NCBI RefSeq assembly: GCF_003033885.1
Contig: NZ_CP024081.1
Span: 806,999-870,998 of the forward strand
Source of the DNA: Pseudomonas rhizophila
GTDB taxonomy: Bacteria; Pseudomonadota; Gammaproteobacteria; Pseudomonadales; Pseudomonadaceae
Direction of reading: 5' to 3'
DNA: 64,000 nucleotides
Shown one piece after another: positions 1 to 8,855 of this stretch. Numbering within the stretch: the first letter of the stretch is position 1; each line of letters starts with the position of its first letter. The position numbers were made by a program, and so were the translations under genes. Below the pieces are notes generated by a model. The model made no database searches. It was not told where the DNA came from and worked only from the letters and a program-made list of their open reading frames with translations.

Positions 1-772
1 TGACCTCGAACGGCTCGGCCTGCTCGATCACGCTGGCGCGGCGTTCGGCACTGGCGCGCCAGCCGTGGGGCGTCATCGCCAACAGGTTGGCGCGGTCCTG
101 GCCACTTATGAGTGTGAGCTTGAACTCGAGGGTTTCGCTGTGATCGAGCACCATGCCCGACGGCACCAGGGCCAGGTGTTTGTCATCCGTGTACTGGCGC
201 ACTTCGTCGTACAGTCGCTCGCGCAATTCCATCAGGTGGCCGCTGGTCGGGCCGACCTTCATCAGGCCGCCACCGGGGCTGAGCAGGCGTTTGGCCTCCT
301 GCCAGTCCAGCGGGCTGAACACGCTGGCCAGAAACTGGCAGCAGCCGTCCGCCAGCGGTACGCGGGCCATGCTGGCGATCAACCAGGTCAGCCGTGGATC
401 GCGTTTGCAGGCGCGTTTGACCGCCTCGCGGGAAATGTCCAGGGCGTAGCCATCGGCATCCGGCAAGGCGTCGGCGATCTGCGCGGTGTAGTAACCCTCG
501 CCACAGCCGATGTCCAGCCAGCGACCGGGCGCGCGCTCGGCGGCCAGTTCGGCCAGGCGCCGGGCGACAGGGGCGTAATGCCCGGCGTTGAGGAAGTCGC
601 GGCGGGCTTCGACCATCGCCTGGTTGTCGCCGGGATCGCGGCTGTTCTTGTGCTGCACCGGCAGCAGGTTCAGGTAACCCTGCCGCGCGCGGTCGAAGCG
701 ATGGCCGGCCGGGCACACCACGCCGTTGTCCACCGCGTTCAGCGGTTCACTGCAGATCGGGCAGGCGAGCAT
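1..772 (-). CDS. rlmA: 23S rRNA (guanine-N1)-methyltransferase, 3' end cut by window edge
   Basis: This SAM-dependent enzyme methylates a guanine of 23S rRNA (G745 in E. coli). My translation of the minus strand from the ATG at 772 gives about 257 residues with no stop before the window edge. The N-terminus has a zinc-binding set (Cys4, Cys7, Cys20, His24) followed by a GYLNLL segment typical of RlmA. The SAM-binding motif LDIGCGEG lies at residues 86-93. The family is about 270 residues long, so only about a dozen C-terminal residues are missing. The start codon overlaps the dapE stop as TGATG, so the two genes are probably cotranscribed. The separation from general class I methyltransferases rests on the zinc finger. 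Confidence 0.88.
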   Translation of the reverse strand, partial: MLACPICSEPLNAVDNGVVCPAGHRFDRARQGYLNLLPVQHKNSRDPGDNQAMVEARRDFLNAGHYAPVARRLAELAAERAPGRWLDIGCGEGYYTAQIADALPDADGYALDISREAVKRACKRDPRLTWLIASMARVPLADGCCQFLASVFSPLDWQEAKRLLSPGGGLMKVGPTSGHLMELRERLYDEVRQYTDDKHLALVPSGMVLDHSETLEFKLTLISGQDRANLLAMTPHGWRASAERRASVIEQAEPFEV

Positions 773-1923
773 CAGGCGAGCAACTTGATCAGCGTCTTGT
801 AGTAGATCTCGGTCAGTACGTCGAGATCGGCCGCCAGCACGCGCTCGTTGACCTGGTGGATGGTCGCGTTGACCGGCCCCAGTTCCACCACTTGGGTGCC
901 CATGGTGGCGATGAAGCGGCCATCGGAGGTGCCACCGCTGGTGGAGGCTTTTGTCTCGCGACCGGTGACATCCTTGATGCTCGAAGACACGGCATCCAGC
1001 AACGCGCCTGGTTCGGTGAGGAATGGCAGGCCCGACAACGCCCAATCGATGTGCCAGTCCAGTTGATGCTTGTCGAGGATATCGGCGACGCGTTTTTGCA
1101 AGCCTTCGACGGTGGACTCGGTAGAGAAGCGGAAGTTGAACACCGCCACCAGGTCGCCAGGGATCACGTTGGTCGCGCCAGTGCCGGCGTTGAGGTTGGA
1201 AATCTGGAAACTGGTGGGCGGGAAGAAGTCGTTGCCGTGGTCCCAATGCTCGGCGGCCAACTCTGCCAGGGCCGGCGCGGCCAGATGGATGGGGTTCTTC
1301 GCCAGGTGCGGATAGGCCACGTGGCCTTGCTTGCCGCGCACCGTCAGTTTGGCGCCGAGGGAGCCGCGGCGGCCGTTCTTGACCACGTCACCCACCAGGG
1401 TGGTGCTCGACGGCTCGCCGACGATGCACCAGTCCAGGCGTTCCTGGCGGGCCTTGAGGCGCTCGACCACGGCCTTGGTGCCGTGGTGGGCCGGGCCTTC
1501 TTCGTCGCTGGTGATCAGAAAGGTGATCGAGCCCTTGTGGTCCGGGTAGTCGGCGACAAACCGTTCCGCTGCCACCACCATCGCCGCCAGGCTGCCTTTC
1601 ATGTCCGCCGCGCCACGGCCACAGAGCATGCCCTGTTCGTCGATGACCGCATCGAACGGGTCGAGCTGCCAGGCCTGCACTGGACCGGTCGGCACCACGT
1701 CGGTGTGCCCGGCGAAACACAGCACCGGGCCGTCATGCTTGCCATGGCTGGCCCAGAAGTTATCCACATCCTCGATGCGCATCGGTTCGAGCGTAAAGCC
1801 CGCGCTGCCCAGGCGCTGCATCATCAGTTTCTGGCAATCGGCATCCACCGGCGTCACGGACGGACGGCGGATCAGGTCGCAGGCGAGTTGCAGGGTCGGC
1901 GAGAGGTCGGCGTGGGCCGTCAT
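772..1923 (-). CDS. dapE: Succinyl-diaminopimelate desuccinylase
   Basis: DapE hydrolyses N-succinyl-LL-diaminopimelate to LL-diaminopimelate and succinate in the cytoplasm, a late step of lysine and peptidoglycan-precursor synthesis. The 383-residue protein has the M20 metallopeptidase pattern: an [11 protein letters not shown] metal-ligand segment near residue 71, GRGAADMKG near residue 102, and a DEEGPAHHG catalytic glutamate region near residue 140. Its length is normal for the family. It is followed directly by rlmA with a one-base overlap. Two other genes of the same pathway, dapD and dapC, lie on the same strand within the window. Confidence 0.96.
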   Translation of the reverse strand: MTAHADLSPTLQLACDLIRRPSVTPVDADCQKLMMQRLGSAGFTLEPMRIEDVDNFWASHGKHDGPVLCFAGHTDVVPTGPVQAWQLDPFDAVIDEQGMLCGRGAADMKGSLAAMVVAAERFVADYPDHKGSITFLITSDEEGPAHHGTKAVVERLKARQERLDWCIVGEPSSTTLVGDVVKNGRRGSLGAKLTVRGKQGHVAYPHLAKNPIHLAAPALAELAAEHWDHGNDFFPPTSFQISNLNAGTGATNVIPGDLVAVFNFRFSTESTVEGLQKRVADILDKHQLDWHIDWALSGLPFLTEPGALLDAVSSSIKDVTGRETKASTSGGTSDGRFIATMGTQVVELGPVNATIHQVNERVLAADLDVLTEIYYKTLIKLLA

Positions 1924-1960
1924 GGAAAACTCCGAAAGCTGGAAAGGAGATCACAGTCCA

Positions 1961-2032
1961 TGTGGGAGCGGGCTTGCTCGCGAAGCTTTTAGCGTCAGTG
2001 ATGACGCCTTCGCGAGCAAGCCCGCTCCCACA
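1961..2032. repeat. REP pair (REPIN) between dapE and tcdA
   Basis: Two inverted copies of a 23-base REP with a GGGAGCGGGC core lie at 1961-1983 and 2010-2032, separated by about 26 bases. This is the usual layout of a REP doublet in fluorescent pseudomonads. It sits in the 376-base gap between the divergent genes dapE and tcdA. Confidence 0.9.
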
Positions 2033-2146
2033 GGTCCTGAGTTCGACCGTTGGATTGTATTCGGTCGAGGCTTACAAAATGGCGGTTATCTTATAGCAAA
2101 ACGACCCCGGTGGGCCCCTGGTGCTGGTCAGTTGGACCACGAAACC

Positions 2147-2235
2147 TGTGGGAGCGAGCTTGCTCGCGATGCGGTGGATCAGTCGACATTGATATTGACT
2201 GGACCGATGCCATCGCGAGCAGGCTCGCTCCCACA
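2147..2235. repeat. REP pair (REPIN) upstream of tcdA
   Basis: A second inverted REP doublet lies in the dapE-tcdA gap, with arms at 2147-2169 and 2213-2235 and the core GGGAGCGAGC. Together with the pair at 1961-2032 it fills most of this gap. I see no gene here. Confidence 0.9.
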
Positions 2236-2299
2236 GAGGTTTTGCTTAAATTGCTACGACAAAGCCCTATAATGCGCGCCGGTTTTTGGGGTAATGGTC

Positions 2300-3112
2300 A
2301 TGAGTACAGAAGATCCACGGTTTGCCGGTATCGCCCGTTTGTATGGCATCGAAGGCCTGGAGCGCCTGCGGGCGGCCCATGTGGCGATTGTCGGGGTGGG
2401 CGGCGTTGGTTCCTGGGCGGCGGAAGCCATCGCCCGGTGCGGCGTGGGCGAGATTTCGCTGTTCGACCTGGATGATGTCTGCGTCAGCAATGCCAACCGC
2501 CAACTGCACGCCCTGGACAGCACCGTCGGCAAACCCAAGGTCGAGGTGATGGCCGAGCGCCTACGCGGCATCAATCCCGACTGCACGGTGCATGCCGTGG
2601 CGGATTTCGTCACCCGCGACACCATGGCCGAATACATCACGCCGAACATCGATTGCGTGATCGACTGCATCGACAGCGTCAACGCCAAGGCGGCGCTGAT
2701 CGCCTGGTGCAAGCGCCGCAAGATCCAGATCATCACCACCGGCGGCGCGGGCGGGCAGATCGACCCGACGTTGATCCAGGTGTGCGACTTGAACCGCACG
2801 TTCAATGATCCGCTGGCCTCGAAAGTGCGTTCTACCTTGCGCCGCGATTACGGTTTTTCCCGTACCGTGACCCGCCATTACAGCGTGCCCTGCGTGTTCT
2901 CCACCGAGCAACTGCGCTACCCGAAACCGGACGGCAGCATTTGCTTGCAGAAGAGCTTTGTCGGCGATGGCGTCAAGCTCGACTGTGCTGGCGGGTTTGG
3001 TGCGGTGATGATGGTCACGGCGACGTTCGGCATGGTCGCGGCGACCAAGGCTGTGGATAAGATTGTGGCGGGTGTGCGGCGGCCGGCGGACCGGGTTAAG
3101 CCTCAGGTTTGA
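2300..3112 (+). CDS. tcdA: tRNA threonylcarbamoyladenosine dehydratase
   Basis: TcdA (also CsdL) is an E1-like ATP-dependent enzyme that cyclises t6A37 of tRNA to ct6A. The 270-residue protein carries the nucleotide-binding loop GVGGVGSW at residues 32-39 and the DLDDVCVSN stretch typical of ThiF/MoeB/HesA proteins. Two in-frame ATGs are present, at 2294 and 2300. A GGGG at 2288-2291 is 8 bases from the second but only 2 from the first, so I chose 2300. In E. coli this enzyme works with the CsdA-CsdE sulfur system, and both of those genes lie just downstream on the other strand. Confidence 0.93.
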   Translation: MSTEDPRFAGIARLYGIEGLERLRAAHVAIVGVGGVGSWAAEAIARCGVGEISLFDLDDVCVSNANRQLHALDSTVGKPKVEVMAERLRGINPDCTVHAVADFVTRDTMAEYITPNIDCVIDCIDSVNAKAALIAWCKRRKIQIITTGGAGGQIDPTLIQVCDLNRTFNDPLASKVRSTLRRDYGFSRTVTRHYSVPCVFSTEQLRYPKPDGSICLQKSFVGDGVKLDCAGGFGAVMMVTATFGMVAATKAVDKIVAGVRRPADRVKPQV

Positions 3113-3133
3113 GCACTGGGGCTGATGGCCTCA

Positions 3134-3223
3134 TCGCGAGCAGGCTCGCTCCCACATTGGATCTCATGGAACACAAGTTTTGTGTACGACACGGATCCCC
3201 TGTGGGAGCGAGCCTGCTCGCGA
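3134..3223. repeat. REP pair (REPIN) between tcdA and csdE
   Basis: Inverted REP copies at 3134-3156 and 3201-3223 fill the gap between the convergent genes tcdA and csdE. They may act as a bidirectional transcription end, which is inference. Confidence 0.9.
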
Positions 3224-3229
3224 TGGCGA

Positions 3230-3634
3230 TCATTCAGTCAACTCAAGCATCCGCTTCAACACCGCATTCAAACCATTGCTGCGCGAAGGCGACAACTGCC
3301 GTGACAATCCCAACTGATTGAACCACCCCGGCAAATCCACCTGCTGCAACTCGTCAGCCGACAAGCCGTTGACCCGCGCCAGCAGCAACGCCACCAGCCC
3401 ACGAATCAACCGCGCATCGCTGCTGGCGGCAAACTGCCAATGTCCGTCCTGCAGCCGTCCCACCAACCACACCTGACTTTCACAACCATGGACGAGATTG
3501 GCGTCGCACTTATCCGCATCGCTCAAGGGCGGCAGGCGCTCGCCCCATTGCATCAGTAGCCGGGCGCGTTGTTCCCAACCCGATGCGTCCTGAAACACTT
3601 GCAGCGCTGTGGCCGCGTCGGCCGGCAGGCTCAT
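3230..3634 (-). CDS. csdE: SufE-family sulfur acceptor
   Basis: SufE/CsdE proteins take persulfide sulfur from a cysteine desulfurase and pass it on. The 134-residue protein has the conserved HGCESQVW segment with the acceptor cysteine at residue 51. It starts inside the 3' end of csdA with a 4-base overlap, so the two are one transcription unit. The pairing with a CsdA-type desulfurase, without other suf genes, favours CsdE over SufE. The nearby tcdA completes the known CSD partnership. Confidence 0.92.
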   Translation of the reverse strand: MSLPADAATALQVFQDASGWEQRARLLMQWGERLPPLSDADKCDANLVHGCESQVWLVGRLQDGHWQFAASSDARLIRGLVALLLARVNGLSADELQQVDLPGWFNQLGLSRQLSPSRSNGLNAVLKRMLELTE

Positions 3635-4836
3635 CGGAGCATCTCCAGGGCCTGGTCCAGAGCCTCGAAGAAGCGTTCGATATCGGCGGAGTCGTTGTAC
3701 AGCGCCAGCGACACGCGAATCGCCCCCGACAGCTTCAGATGTTTGAACAGCGGCATGGCGCAGTGATGCCCGGCGCGTACAGCGATGCCTTGTTCGGTCA
3801 GCAAGTGGGCCAGGTCGGCGTTGTGCACGCCTTCGACCACGAAGCTGACCAGGGCCAGGCTCGGATTGCCCACCAGGCGGACGCCATTGCGCGCCAGCAG
3901 CCCGTGAAGCAGGTAGTCATGCAGTGCAGTTTCATGGTCGCTGACTGCCTGCGGGTCGAGGCCGGACAGGTAGTCGAGGGTCGCGCCCAGGCCGATCACA
4001 CTGGCAATCGGCGGCGTGCCGGCTTCGAAGCCCAGTGGCGCCGGACGGAACGTGGCGCTGTGGTAGTCGGCCTGTTGCACCATCTCGCCGCCGAACTGCC
4101 AATGACGCAGTTGATGAAGCGCTTCGGTGCGGCCGAACAACACGCCCAGTCCTTCGGGGCCATAGAGCTTGTGGCTGGAAAATACATAAAAGTCGCAGCC
4201 CAGTGCCTCCACATCGTGACGGCCATGAACCACACCCTGGGCGCCATCGATCACCGTCAGCGCGCCTTGGACCTTGGCCAGGGCCAATAGCGCTGGCAAG
4301 GGCTGCCAGGTGCCCAGCACGTTGGACAGCTGGCTCACCGCCAGCAGGCGCGTACGTGGGCCGATCAGTTCGGCGGCGGCGCTGATATCGATCACCCCGT
4401 CGGCACCCAGCGGCAACACCACCAGCGTCAACGCACGACGCTCGGCCAGTTGTTGCCACGGCAGCAGGTTGGCGTGGTGTTCCAGGGCACTGATGACGAT
4501 TTCATCGCCCGGATTGAAAAGATGTTCCAGCCCATAGGCCAGAAGATTCAGCGCCGAAGTGGCGCCATGGGTGAAGACGATTTGCCCGCAATCCCCGGCA
4601 TTGAGCCATTGCGACACTTTGAGTCGGCTGTCTTCGAATGCCTGGGTCGCATGGGCGCCCGGCAGATGCTGTGCGCGATGCACGTTGGCCGCGCCATTGG
4701 CGTAGTAATGCGCCAGGGCGTCCAGCAGGGCTTGGGGTTTTTGCGTGGTGGCGGCGTTGTCCAGGTAGGTCTGGCCTTGCCGTTGCAAGGCGGCGATGGC
4801 CGGGAAATCGGCGCGCCAGGGAGAGGGAATCAACAT
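3631..4836 (-). CDS. csdA: Cysteine desulfurase CsdA
   Basis: CsdA is a PLP-dependent class V aminotransferase-fold enzyme that releases sulfur from cysteine as a protein persulfide. The 401-residue protein shows the cofactor lysine in FSSHKLYGPEG (Lys223) and the C-terminal catalytic loop RAGHHCAMP with Cys359, as in group II (SufS/CsdA) desulfurases. An LDNAATTQKP motif is near residue 25. It overlaps csdE by 4 bases. The cognate SufE-like gene directly downstream supports the assignment. Confidence 0.93.
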   Translation of the reverse strand: MLIPSPWRADFPAIAALQRQGQTYLDNAATTQKPQALLDALAHYYANGAANVHRAQHLPGAHATQAFEDSRLKVSQWLNAGDCGQIVFTHGATSALNLLAYGLEHLFNPGDEIVISALEHHANLLPWQQLAERRALTLVVLPLGADGVIDISAAAELIGPRTRLLAVSQLSNVLGTWQPLPALLALAKVQGALTVIDGAQGVVHGRHDVEALGCDFYVFSSHKLYGPEGLGVLFGRTEALHQLRHWQFGGEMVQQADYHSATFRPAPLGFEAGTPPIASVIGLGATLDYLSGLDPQAVSDHETALHDYLLHGLLARNGVRLVGNPSLALVSFVVEGVHNADLAHLLTEQGIAVRAGHHCAMPLFKHLKLSGAIRVSLALYNDSADIERFFEALDQALEMLR

Positions 4837-4867
4837 GCTTTCGGGCCCTGCTGGAGTTACGCCGGAC

Positions 4868-4895
4868 CCTGTGGGAGCAAGGTTGCTCCCACAGG
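4868..4895. repeat. Perfect 13-bp palindrome between dapD and csdA
   Basis: Arms 4868-4880 and 4883-4895 are exact inverse complements around a 2-base centre and share the GTGGGAGCAA core of REP elements. The element sits in the 76-base gap between dapD and csdA and could be a compact REP variant or a transcript-end hairpin. There is no T-run, so I do not call it an intrinsic terminator. Confidence 0.75.
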
Positions 4896-4912
4896 TGATG
4901 GTGTGAAGCGGC

Positions 4913-5947
4913 TTAGTTGTGGGCGTGCAGTGCTTCGTTCAGCTCGATGGCCGATTTATGGGTTTTGCATTCCACCGCGCCGGTCTCGGAGTTGCGGCGG
5001 AACAGCAGATCGGGCTGGCCGGCCAGCTCGCGGGCCTTGACCACCTTGACCAGTTGGTTGTTCTCGTCCAGCAGCGCCACCTTGGTGCCGGCGGTCACGT
5101 ACAGGCCCGACTCCACGGTGTTGCGGTCGCCCAGCGGAATGCCGATGCCGGCGTTGGCACCGATCAGGCAGCCTTCACCGACCTTGATCACGATGTTGCC
5201 GCCGCCCGACAGGGTGCCCATGGTCGAGCAACCGCCGCCCAAGTCCGAACCCTTGCCGACGAACACGCCAGCCGATACACGGCCTTCGATCATGCCCGGG
5301 CCTTCGGTGCCGGCGTTGAAGTTGACGAAACCTTCGTGCATCACCGTGGTGCCTTCGCCCACGTAGGCGCCCAGGCGGATCCGCGCGGCATCGGCGATAC
5401 GCACGCCAGCCGGGACCACGTAGTCAGTCATTTTCGGGAACTTGTCCACCGAGAACACTTCCAGCAGCTCGCCGCGCAGACGGGCTTCGAGCTGGTGCTC
5501 GGCCAATTCGCCCAGGTCGATTGCGCCCTGGCTGGTCCAGGCCACGTTCGGCAGCAGCGGGAAAATACCGGTCAGGTTCAGGCCGTGAGGCTTGACCAGG
5601 CGGTGGGACAACAGATGCAGCTTGAGGTAGGCCTCGGGCGTGGAGCTCAGTTGGGCGTCTTCAGCCAGCAGGGTGGCGACCAGCGGCTTATGGCTCTCGG
5701 CCAGACGGGTCAGCAACGCGGCTTGCCCAGCATCGACGCCCTTGAGCGCGTCAGCCAGTTGCGAAGCCTGGGCGGTGGTGAAGGTGATGGCCTGGTTGCC
5801 TTCGCTATAGCCCAGAATCGGCGCGATGGCCTTAACGATCTCGGCCGAAGGGTTGAGCAACGGTTGGGCGTAGAACACTTCCAGCCAGCTACCTTGACGG
5901 TTTTGCGTGCCGACACCGAAGGCCAGGCTGAACAGAGTATTGGACAT
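4913..5947 (-). CDS. dapD: Tetrahydrodipicolinate N-succinyltransferase
   Basis: DapD transfers succinyl from succinyl-CoA to tetrahydrodipicolinate in lysine and diaminopimelate synthesis. The 344-residue protein is the long form found in Pseudomonas. Its C-terminal half shows the hexapeptide left-handed beta-helix pattern (GEGTTVMHEGFVNFN, GRVSAGVFVGKGSDLGGG, KVGEGCLIGANAGIGIPLGD). dapC and dapE are nearby on the same strand, which supports the role. A Spx/ArsC-like gene lies 32 bases upstream and may share its transcript. Confidence 0.95.
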   Translation of the reverse strand: MSNTLFSLAFGVGTQNRQGSWLEVFYAQPLLNPSAEIVKAIAPILGYSEGNQAITFTTAQASQLADALKGVDAGQAALLTRLAESHKPLVATLLAEDAQLSSTPEAYLKLHLLSHRLVKPHGLNLTGIFPLLPNVAWTSQGAIDLGELAEHQLEARLRGELLEVFSVDKFPKMTDYVVPAGVRIADAARIRLGAYVGEGTTVMHEGFVNFNAGTEGPGMIEGRVSAGVFVGKGSDLGGGCSTMGTLSGGGNIVIKVGEGCLIGANAGIGIPLGDRNTVESGLYVTAGTKVALLDENNQLVKVVKARELAGQPDLLFRRNSETGAVECKTHKSAIELNEALHAHN

Positions 5948-5979
5948 GAAATTACCTCTACAAAATGGACTGGGCAGGC

Positions 5980-6342
5980 TTACTTGATTTCTGCCGCATA
6001 TATATCTGGCTTGAAGCCAATCAGGGTTCGGTCACCGAGATCAAGCACCGGGCGCTTGATCATCGAGGGTTGGCCGAGCATCAGTTCGATGGCTTTCGTC
6101 TGGTCGAGATCGGCTTTGCGTTCGTCGTCGAGTTTGCGAAAGGTCGTACCGGCACGGTTCAACACCACTTGCCAGCCATGCTCGTTGCACCATTGGGTCA
6201 GGTGCTCACGGTCGATGCCGGCGGTCTTGTAATCGTGAAAGTCGTAGTGCACAGCGTGTTCATCGAGCCAGGTGCGCGCCTTTTTCATCGTGTCACAGGC
6301 TTTGATACCGAAAAGGTGCAACGTTTTACTTGAATCGGTCAA
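5980..6342 (-). CDS. Spx/ArsC-like reductase family protein (YffB type)
   Basis: This 120-residue protein has the thioredoxin-like ArsC/Spx fold signature: LFGIKACDTMKKARTWL at the N-terminus with Cys16, and LDLGDRTLIGFKP near the C-terminus. It matches the YffB-type subgroup, usually annotated as arsenate-reductase-like. There is no ars operon here, so arsenate detoxification is not supported by context. In many gammaproteobacteria this gene neighbours dap genes, as it does here upstream of dapD. Its substrate is unknown. Confidence 0.85.
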   Translation of the reverse strand: MTDSSKTLHLFGIKACDTMKKARTWLDEHAVHYDFHDYKTAGIDREHLTQWCNEHGWQVVLNRAGTTFRKLDDERKADLDQTKAIELMLGQPSMIKRPVLDLGDRTLIGFKPDIYAAEIK

Positions 6343-6449
6343 GGAATTGCCCCCTTTGCAGGTGCTGGAAATAAAAGGTCAAGGATTATGCCATGACCGG
6401 ACGGTTTCGCGACGCCAGATCGGCATGCACCCAAACCTGTGGGCGAGTC

Positions 6450-6539
6450 TGTGGGAGCAAAGCTTGCTCGCGATACAGGCGACACGGTTCAACTGCAAGA
6501 CTGCGCCATCGTTCATCGCGAGCAAGCTTTGCTCCCACA
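6450..6539. repeat. REP pair (REPIN) upstream of the antiporter gene
   Basis: Inverted REP copies of the AAGCTTGC variant lie at 6450-6473 and 6516-6539 in the 319-base gap between divergent genes. I see no other structure in the gap apart from the ribosome-binding region before 6662. Confidence 0.88.
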
Positions 6540-6661
6540 GGCTCATTCCACAGGGCTGACTGCGACATAGGTGTAGCGGCCAAGTTAATGCTAGGCGGTT
6601 AATATGGCACTTCAACGGCAAGCTGTTGCCGGATGTGTGTCGCTGTGAATGGAAACTCGTT

Positions 6662-8308
6662 ATGCAAAGCGCTTATACCGTGCTGATCCTGTTGACGCTG
6701 GTGGGTGTTTCACGGCTGATCGGACGGTTGATTCCGCTGCCGTTGCCCTTGGTGCAGATCGGCGCAGGGGCGTTGCTGGCCTGGCCATCCCTGGGTTTGC
6801 ATGTAACGCTCAATCCGGAGTTGTTCCTGTTTTTATTCCTGCCACCGCTGCTGTTCTCCGACGGCTGGCGTATGCCCAAGCGCGAATTCTGGCGCCTGCG
6901 CGGGCCGATCCTGACACTGGCGGTGGGGCTGGTGCTGTTTACGGTGGTGGGCGCCGGTTATTTCATTCACTGGCTGCTGCCGAGCATCCCGCTGCCGGTG
7001 GCGTTTGCCCTGGCGGCGGTCCTGTCGCCGACCGACGCGGTGGCGGTGTCGGCGATTGCTCGCGACCGCTTGCCCGGCCCCCTGATGCACATGCTCCAGG
7101 GCGAAGCGCTGATGAACGACGCCTCGGGCCTGGTCACCTTCAAGTTCGCCCTGGCGGCGGCCATCACCGGGGTGTTTTCCCTGGCCAACGCGAGCCTGAC
7201 CTTCATGCTGGTGGCGATCGGTGGACTGCTGGTCGGCGTGGCCTTGAGTTGGCTGGTGGGCCGTATGCGGGCCTGGATGATCGGGCGCGGCTGGGACGAC
7301 CCGGCCACCCACGTAGTGTTCATGTTGCTGTTGCCATTCGCGGCCTATGTGCTGGCTGAACGTTTGGGCGCTTCGGGGATTCTCTCGGCAGTGGCGGCCG
7401 GCATGATGCAGAGCTGGCTCGACCTGCTGCCGCGCCAGACCGGCACGCGGTTGCTCAACCGCAGCGTCTGGTCACTGCTGGAGTTCGCCTTCAACGGCTT
7501 GATCTTCCTGCTGCTGGGCCTGCAATTGCCGGACATCGCCAAGGCGGTGACCAGCCACGAAACCACATTGTGGCCGACGCTGTTCTACCGCTGCCTGGAC
7601 GTGGTGGCGATTTTCCTGGTGTTGCTGGTGCTGCGGTTTGTCTGGGTGCAAAGCACCTGGCGCCTGTCCGGGCTATTGCGCCGCTGGCGTGGCAAGGGCG
7701 AGCTGACGCTCGTGCCGACTGCGCGCTCCTGCTGGTTGCTGACCTTCGGCGGGGTGCGCGGAGCGGTGACACTGGCGGGCGTGCTGTCGGTGCCGATGCT
7801 GTTGGCGGCGGGTGAGCCGTTTCCCGAGCGAGACTTGCTGATCTTCATTGCCGCCGGGGTGATTCTGCTGTCATTGATCGCCGCCTGCATCGCCCTGCCA
7901 TTGCTGCTGCGAGGTATCGAGAAAAGCCCCGATGACAAGCGCCGCCACGAAGTGCGCGATGCCTGGCGCAAAACTGCTGAAGCGGCGATCCATGCATTGG
8001 AAGTGGACGAAACGAGCGAGGCTGCCAGCGCGCCCGACGCGACCCAAGCGGCGCTGGCGACCGAGGTCAAGGCGCGGTTGATGTCTGAATATCGCCATCA
8101 GTTGGAGGTGTTCAACGACTCCGCCGAAGCCCAGGCGCTGGCGTTTGAGATGGACCTGCTGGAACGCCGGCTGCGCTTGAAGGCCTATCGGGCGCAGCGG
8201 CTGGAGTTGTATCGCCTCAGCCGTCATCACCAGATTGGGGATGATGTGCTGCGAGAGGTGCTGGGGGAGTTGGATCTGGCGGAGGCGAATTTGGGGTTGG
8301 GTAAATAA
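6662..8308 (+). CDS. CPA1-family Na+/H+ antiporter
   Basis: This is an inner-membrane monovalent cation/proton antiporter of the NhaP/CPA1 type. The 548-residue protein starts with a hydrophobic helix and has about 12 membrane segments in its first 410 residues. It contains the ion-binding pattern SPTDAVAVSAI and GEALMNDASGLV, with the family acidic residues. The last 130 or so residues are a charged cytoplasmic tail. I chose the ATG at 6662 because it has a GGAAA upstream and starts directly with the first membrane helix; the reading frame is open further upstream but carries no recognisable sequence. It converges on the toxin gene 9 bases downstream. Confidence 0.88.
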   Translation: MQSAYTVLILLTLVGVSRLIGRLIPLPLPLVQIGAGALLAWPSLGLHVTLNPELFLFLFLPPLLFSDGWRMPKREFWRLRGPILTLAVGLVLFTVVGAGYFIHWLLPSIPLPVAFALAAVLSPTDAVAVSAIARDRLPGPLMHMLQGEALMNDASGLVTFKFALAAAITGVFSLANASLTFMLVAIGGLLVGVALSWLVGRMRAWMIGRGWDDPATHVVFMLLLPFAAYVLAERLGASGILSAVAAGMMQSWLDLLPRQTGTRLLNRSVWSLLEFAFNGLIFLLLGLQLPDIAKAVTSHETTLWPTLFYRCLDVVAIFLVLLVLRFVWVQSTWRLSGLLRRWRGKGELTLVPTARSCWLLTFGGVRGAVTLAGVLSVPMLLAAGEPFPERDLLIFIAAGVILLSLIAACIALPLLLRGIEKSPDDKRRHEVRDAWRKTAEAAIHALEVDETSEAASAPDATQAALATEVKARLMSEYRHQLEVFNDSAEAQALAFEMDLLERRLRLKAYRAQRLELYRLSRHHQIGDDVLREVLGELDLAEANLGLGK

Positions 8309-8317
8309 CGGTTGGGG

Positions 8318-8713
8318 TTAGAGCGGAAGGTAGGCCTTCACACCGGCGATCACGCCTTGCATGTCTTCAGAGCCCAGGCGAGGAACGAAGTACTCTCGGC
8401 CCTTGGATCGAGTCTTTTTATGCAGCTTGTCCAGACGTTCAAAACTCACGGTATAAATCATGTCGCACTTCACCCACAGCTCTTTGCAGCCATCGGACTG
8501 GAGGGGGTTGGTGCGGAGCAGGTGGTGCCAGTCCTGCTGAGTTTGTGGAGTTGTGGAGGAAATCGGCACCACAGTGCAGAGCTTGCGACTGTGTGTGGCA
8601 GTAGGAGAGATCACCACCACCTTGCGGATCTTCAGCATTTCAGGCGCAACAAAGCCCCGCGTGAAGTCGCAAAGAAGAACATCGCCTTGCTTGGGATGGT
8701 AATAAAGAGGCAT
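8318..8713 (-). CDS. PemK/MazF-like toxin
   Basis: This 131-residue protein resembles PemK/MazF-type endoribonucleases. It has the N-terminal GDVLLCDF strand, then KIRKVVVISP and CTVVPISSTTP, the beta-strand pattern of the CcdB/MazF barrel fold. No antitoxin ORF adjoins it on either side. Upstream at 8727-8849 there is instead a folded RNA with its own promoter, ending in an intrinsic terminator 14 bases before the toxin ATG. The ribosome-binding site AAGGA is just upstream of 8713. Enzymatic activity is inferred from the fold only. Confidence 0.8.
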   Translation of the reverse strand: MPLYYHPKQGDVLLCDFTRGFVAPEMLKIRKVVVISPTATHSRKLCTVVPISSTTPQTQQDWHHLLRTNPLQSDGCKELWVKCDMIYTVSFERLDKLHKKTRSKGREYFVPRLGSEDMQGVIAGVKAYLPL

Positions 8714-8726
8714 TCCTTATCCTCAT

Positions 8727-8755
8727 AAAAAAGCAAAGCCGCCCGAAGGCGGCTT
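8727..8755 (-). terminator. Intrinsic terminator before the toxin start
   Basis: On the minus strand AAGCCGCC and GGCGGCTT form a perfect 8-bp stem around a TTCG loop (8755-8736), followed by TG and a C-interrupted T-rich tract ending in six Ts at 8732-8727. The toxin ATG is at 8713, so transcripts must read through to express it. Confidence 0.85.
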
Positions 8756-8849
8756 CAATCGACACGCAGTTGAGCTTGCTTCGCCCTTTCTGCGCCGCTG
8801 GGTCAACCTCGAGAGGGACCCAGACTCCTGCCAGCTTTCGCTGGTGACG
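8727..8849 (-). ncRNA. Candidate structured RNA upstream of the PemK-like toxin
   Basis: On the minus strand a near-consensus promoter is followed by a compact series of hairpins and an intrinsic terminator. Hairpin 1 (8844-8831) is CCAGC-GAAA-GCTGG with a GNRA loop. Hairpin 2 (8823-8798) has a 7-bp stem CTGGGTC/GACCCAG with an inner 3-bp stem. Hairpin 3 pairs GCGCAG (8795-8790) with CTGCGT (8769-8764). The terminator stem is 8755-8736. The transcript would be about 120 nt and stop just before the toxin gene. The layout is that of a type III antitoxin RNA or an attenuator leader. I see no tandem repeats, which most type III antitoxins have. I do not recognise the family. Confidence 0.6.
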
Positions 8850-8855
8850 GGGAGG

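Noticed and set aside
183..716. A 177-residue minus-strand frame inside rlmA
   Set aside because: A different frame of the same strand gives the RlmA zinc finger and SAM motif. This one is arginine- and proline-rich shadow.
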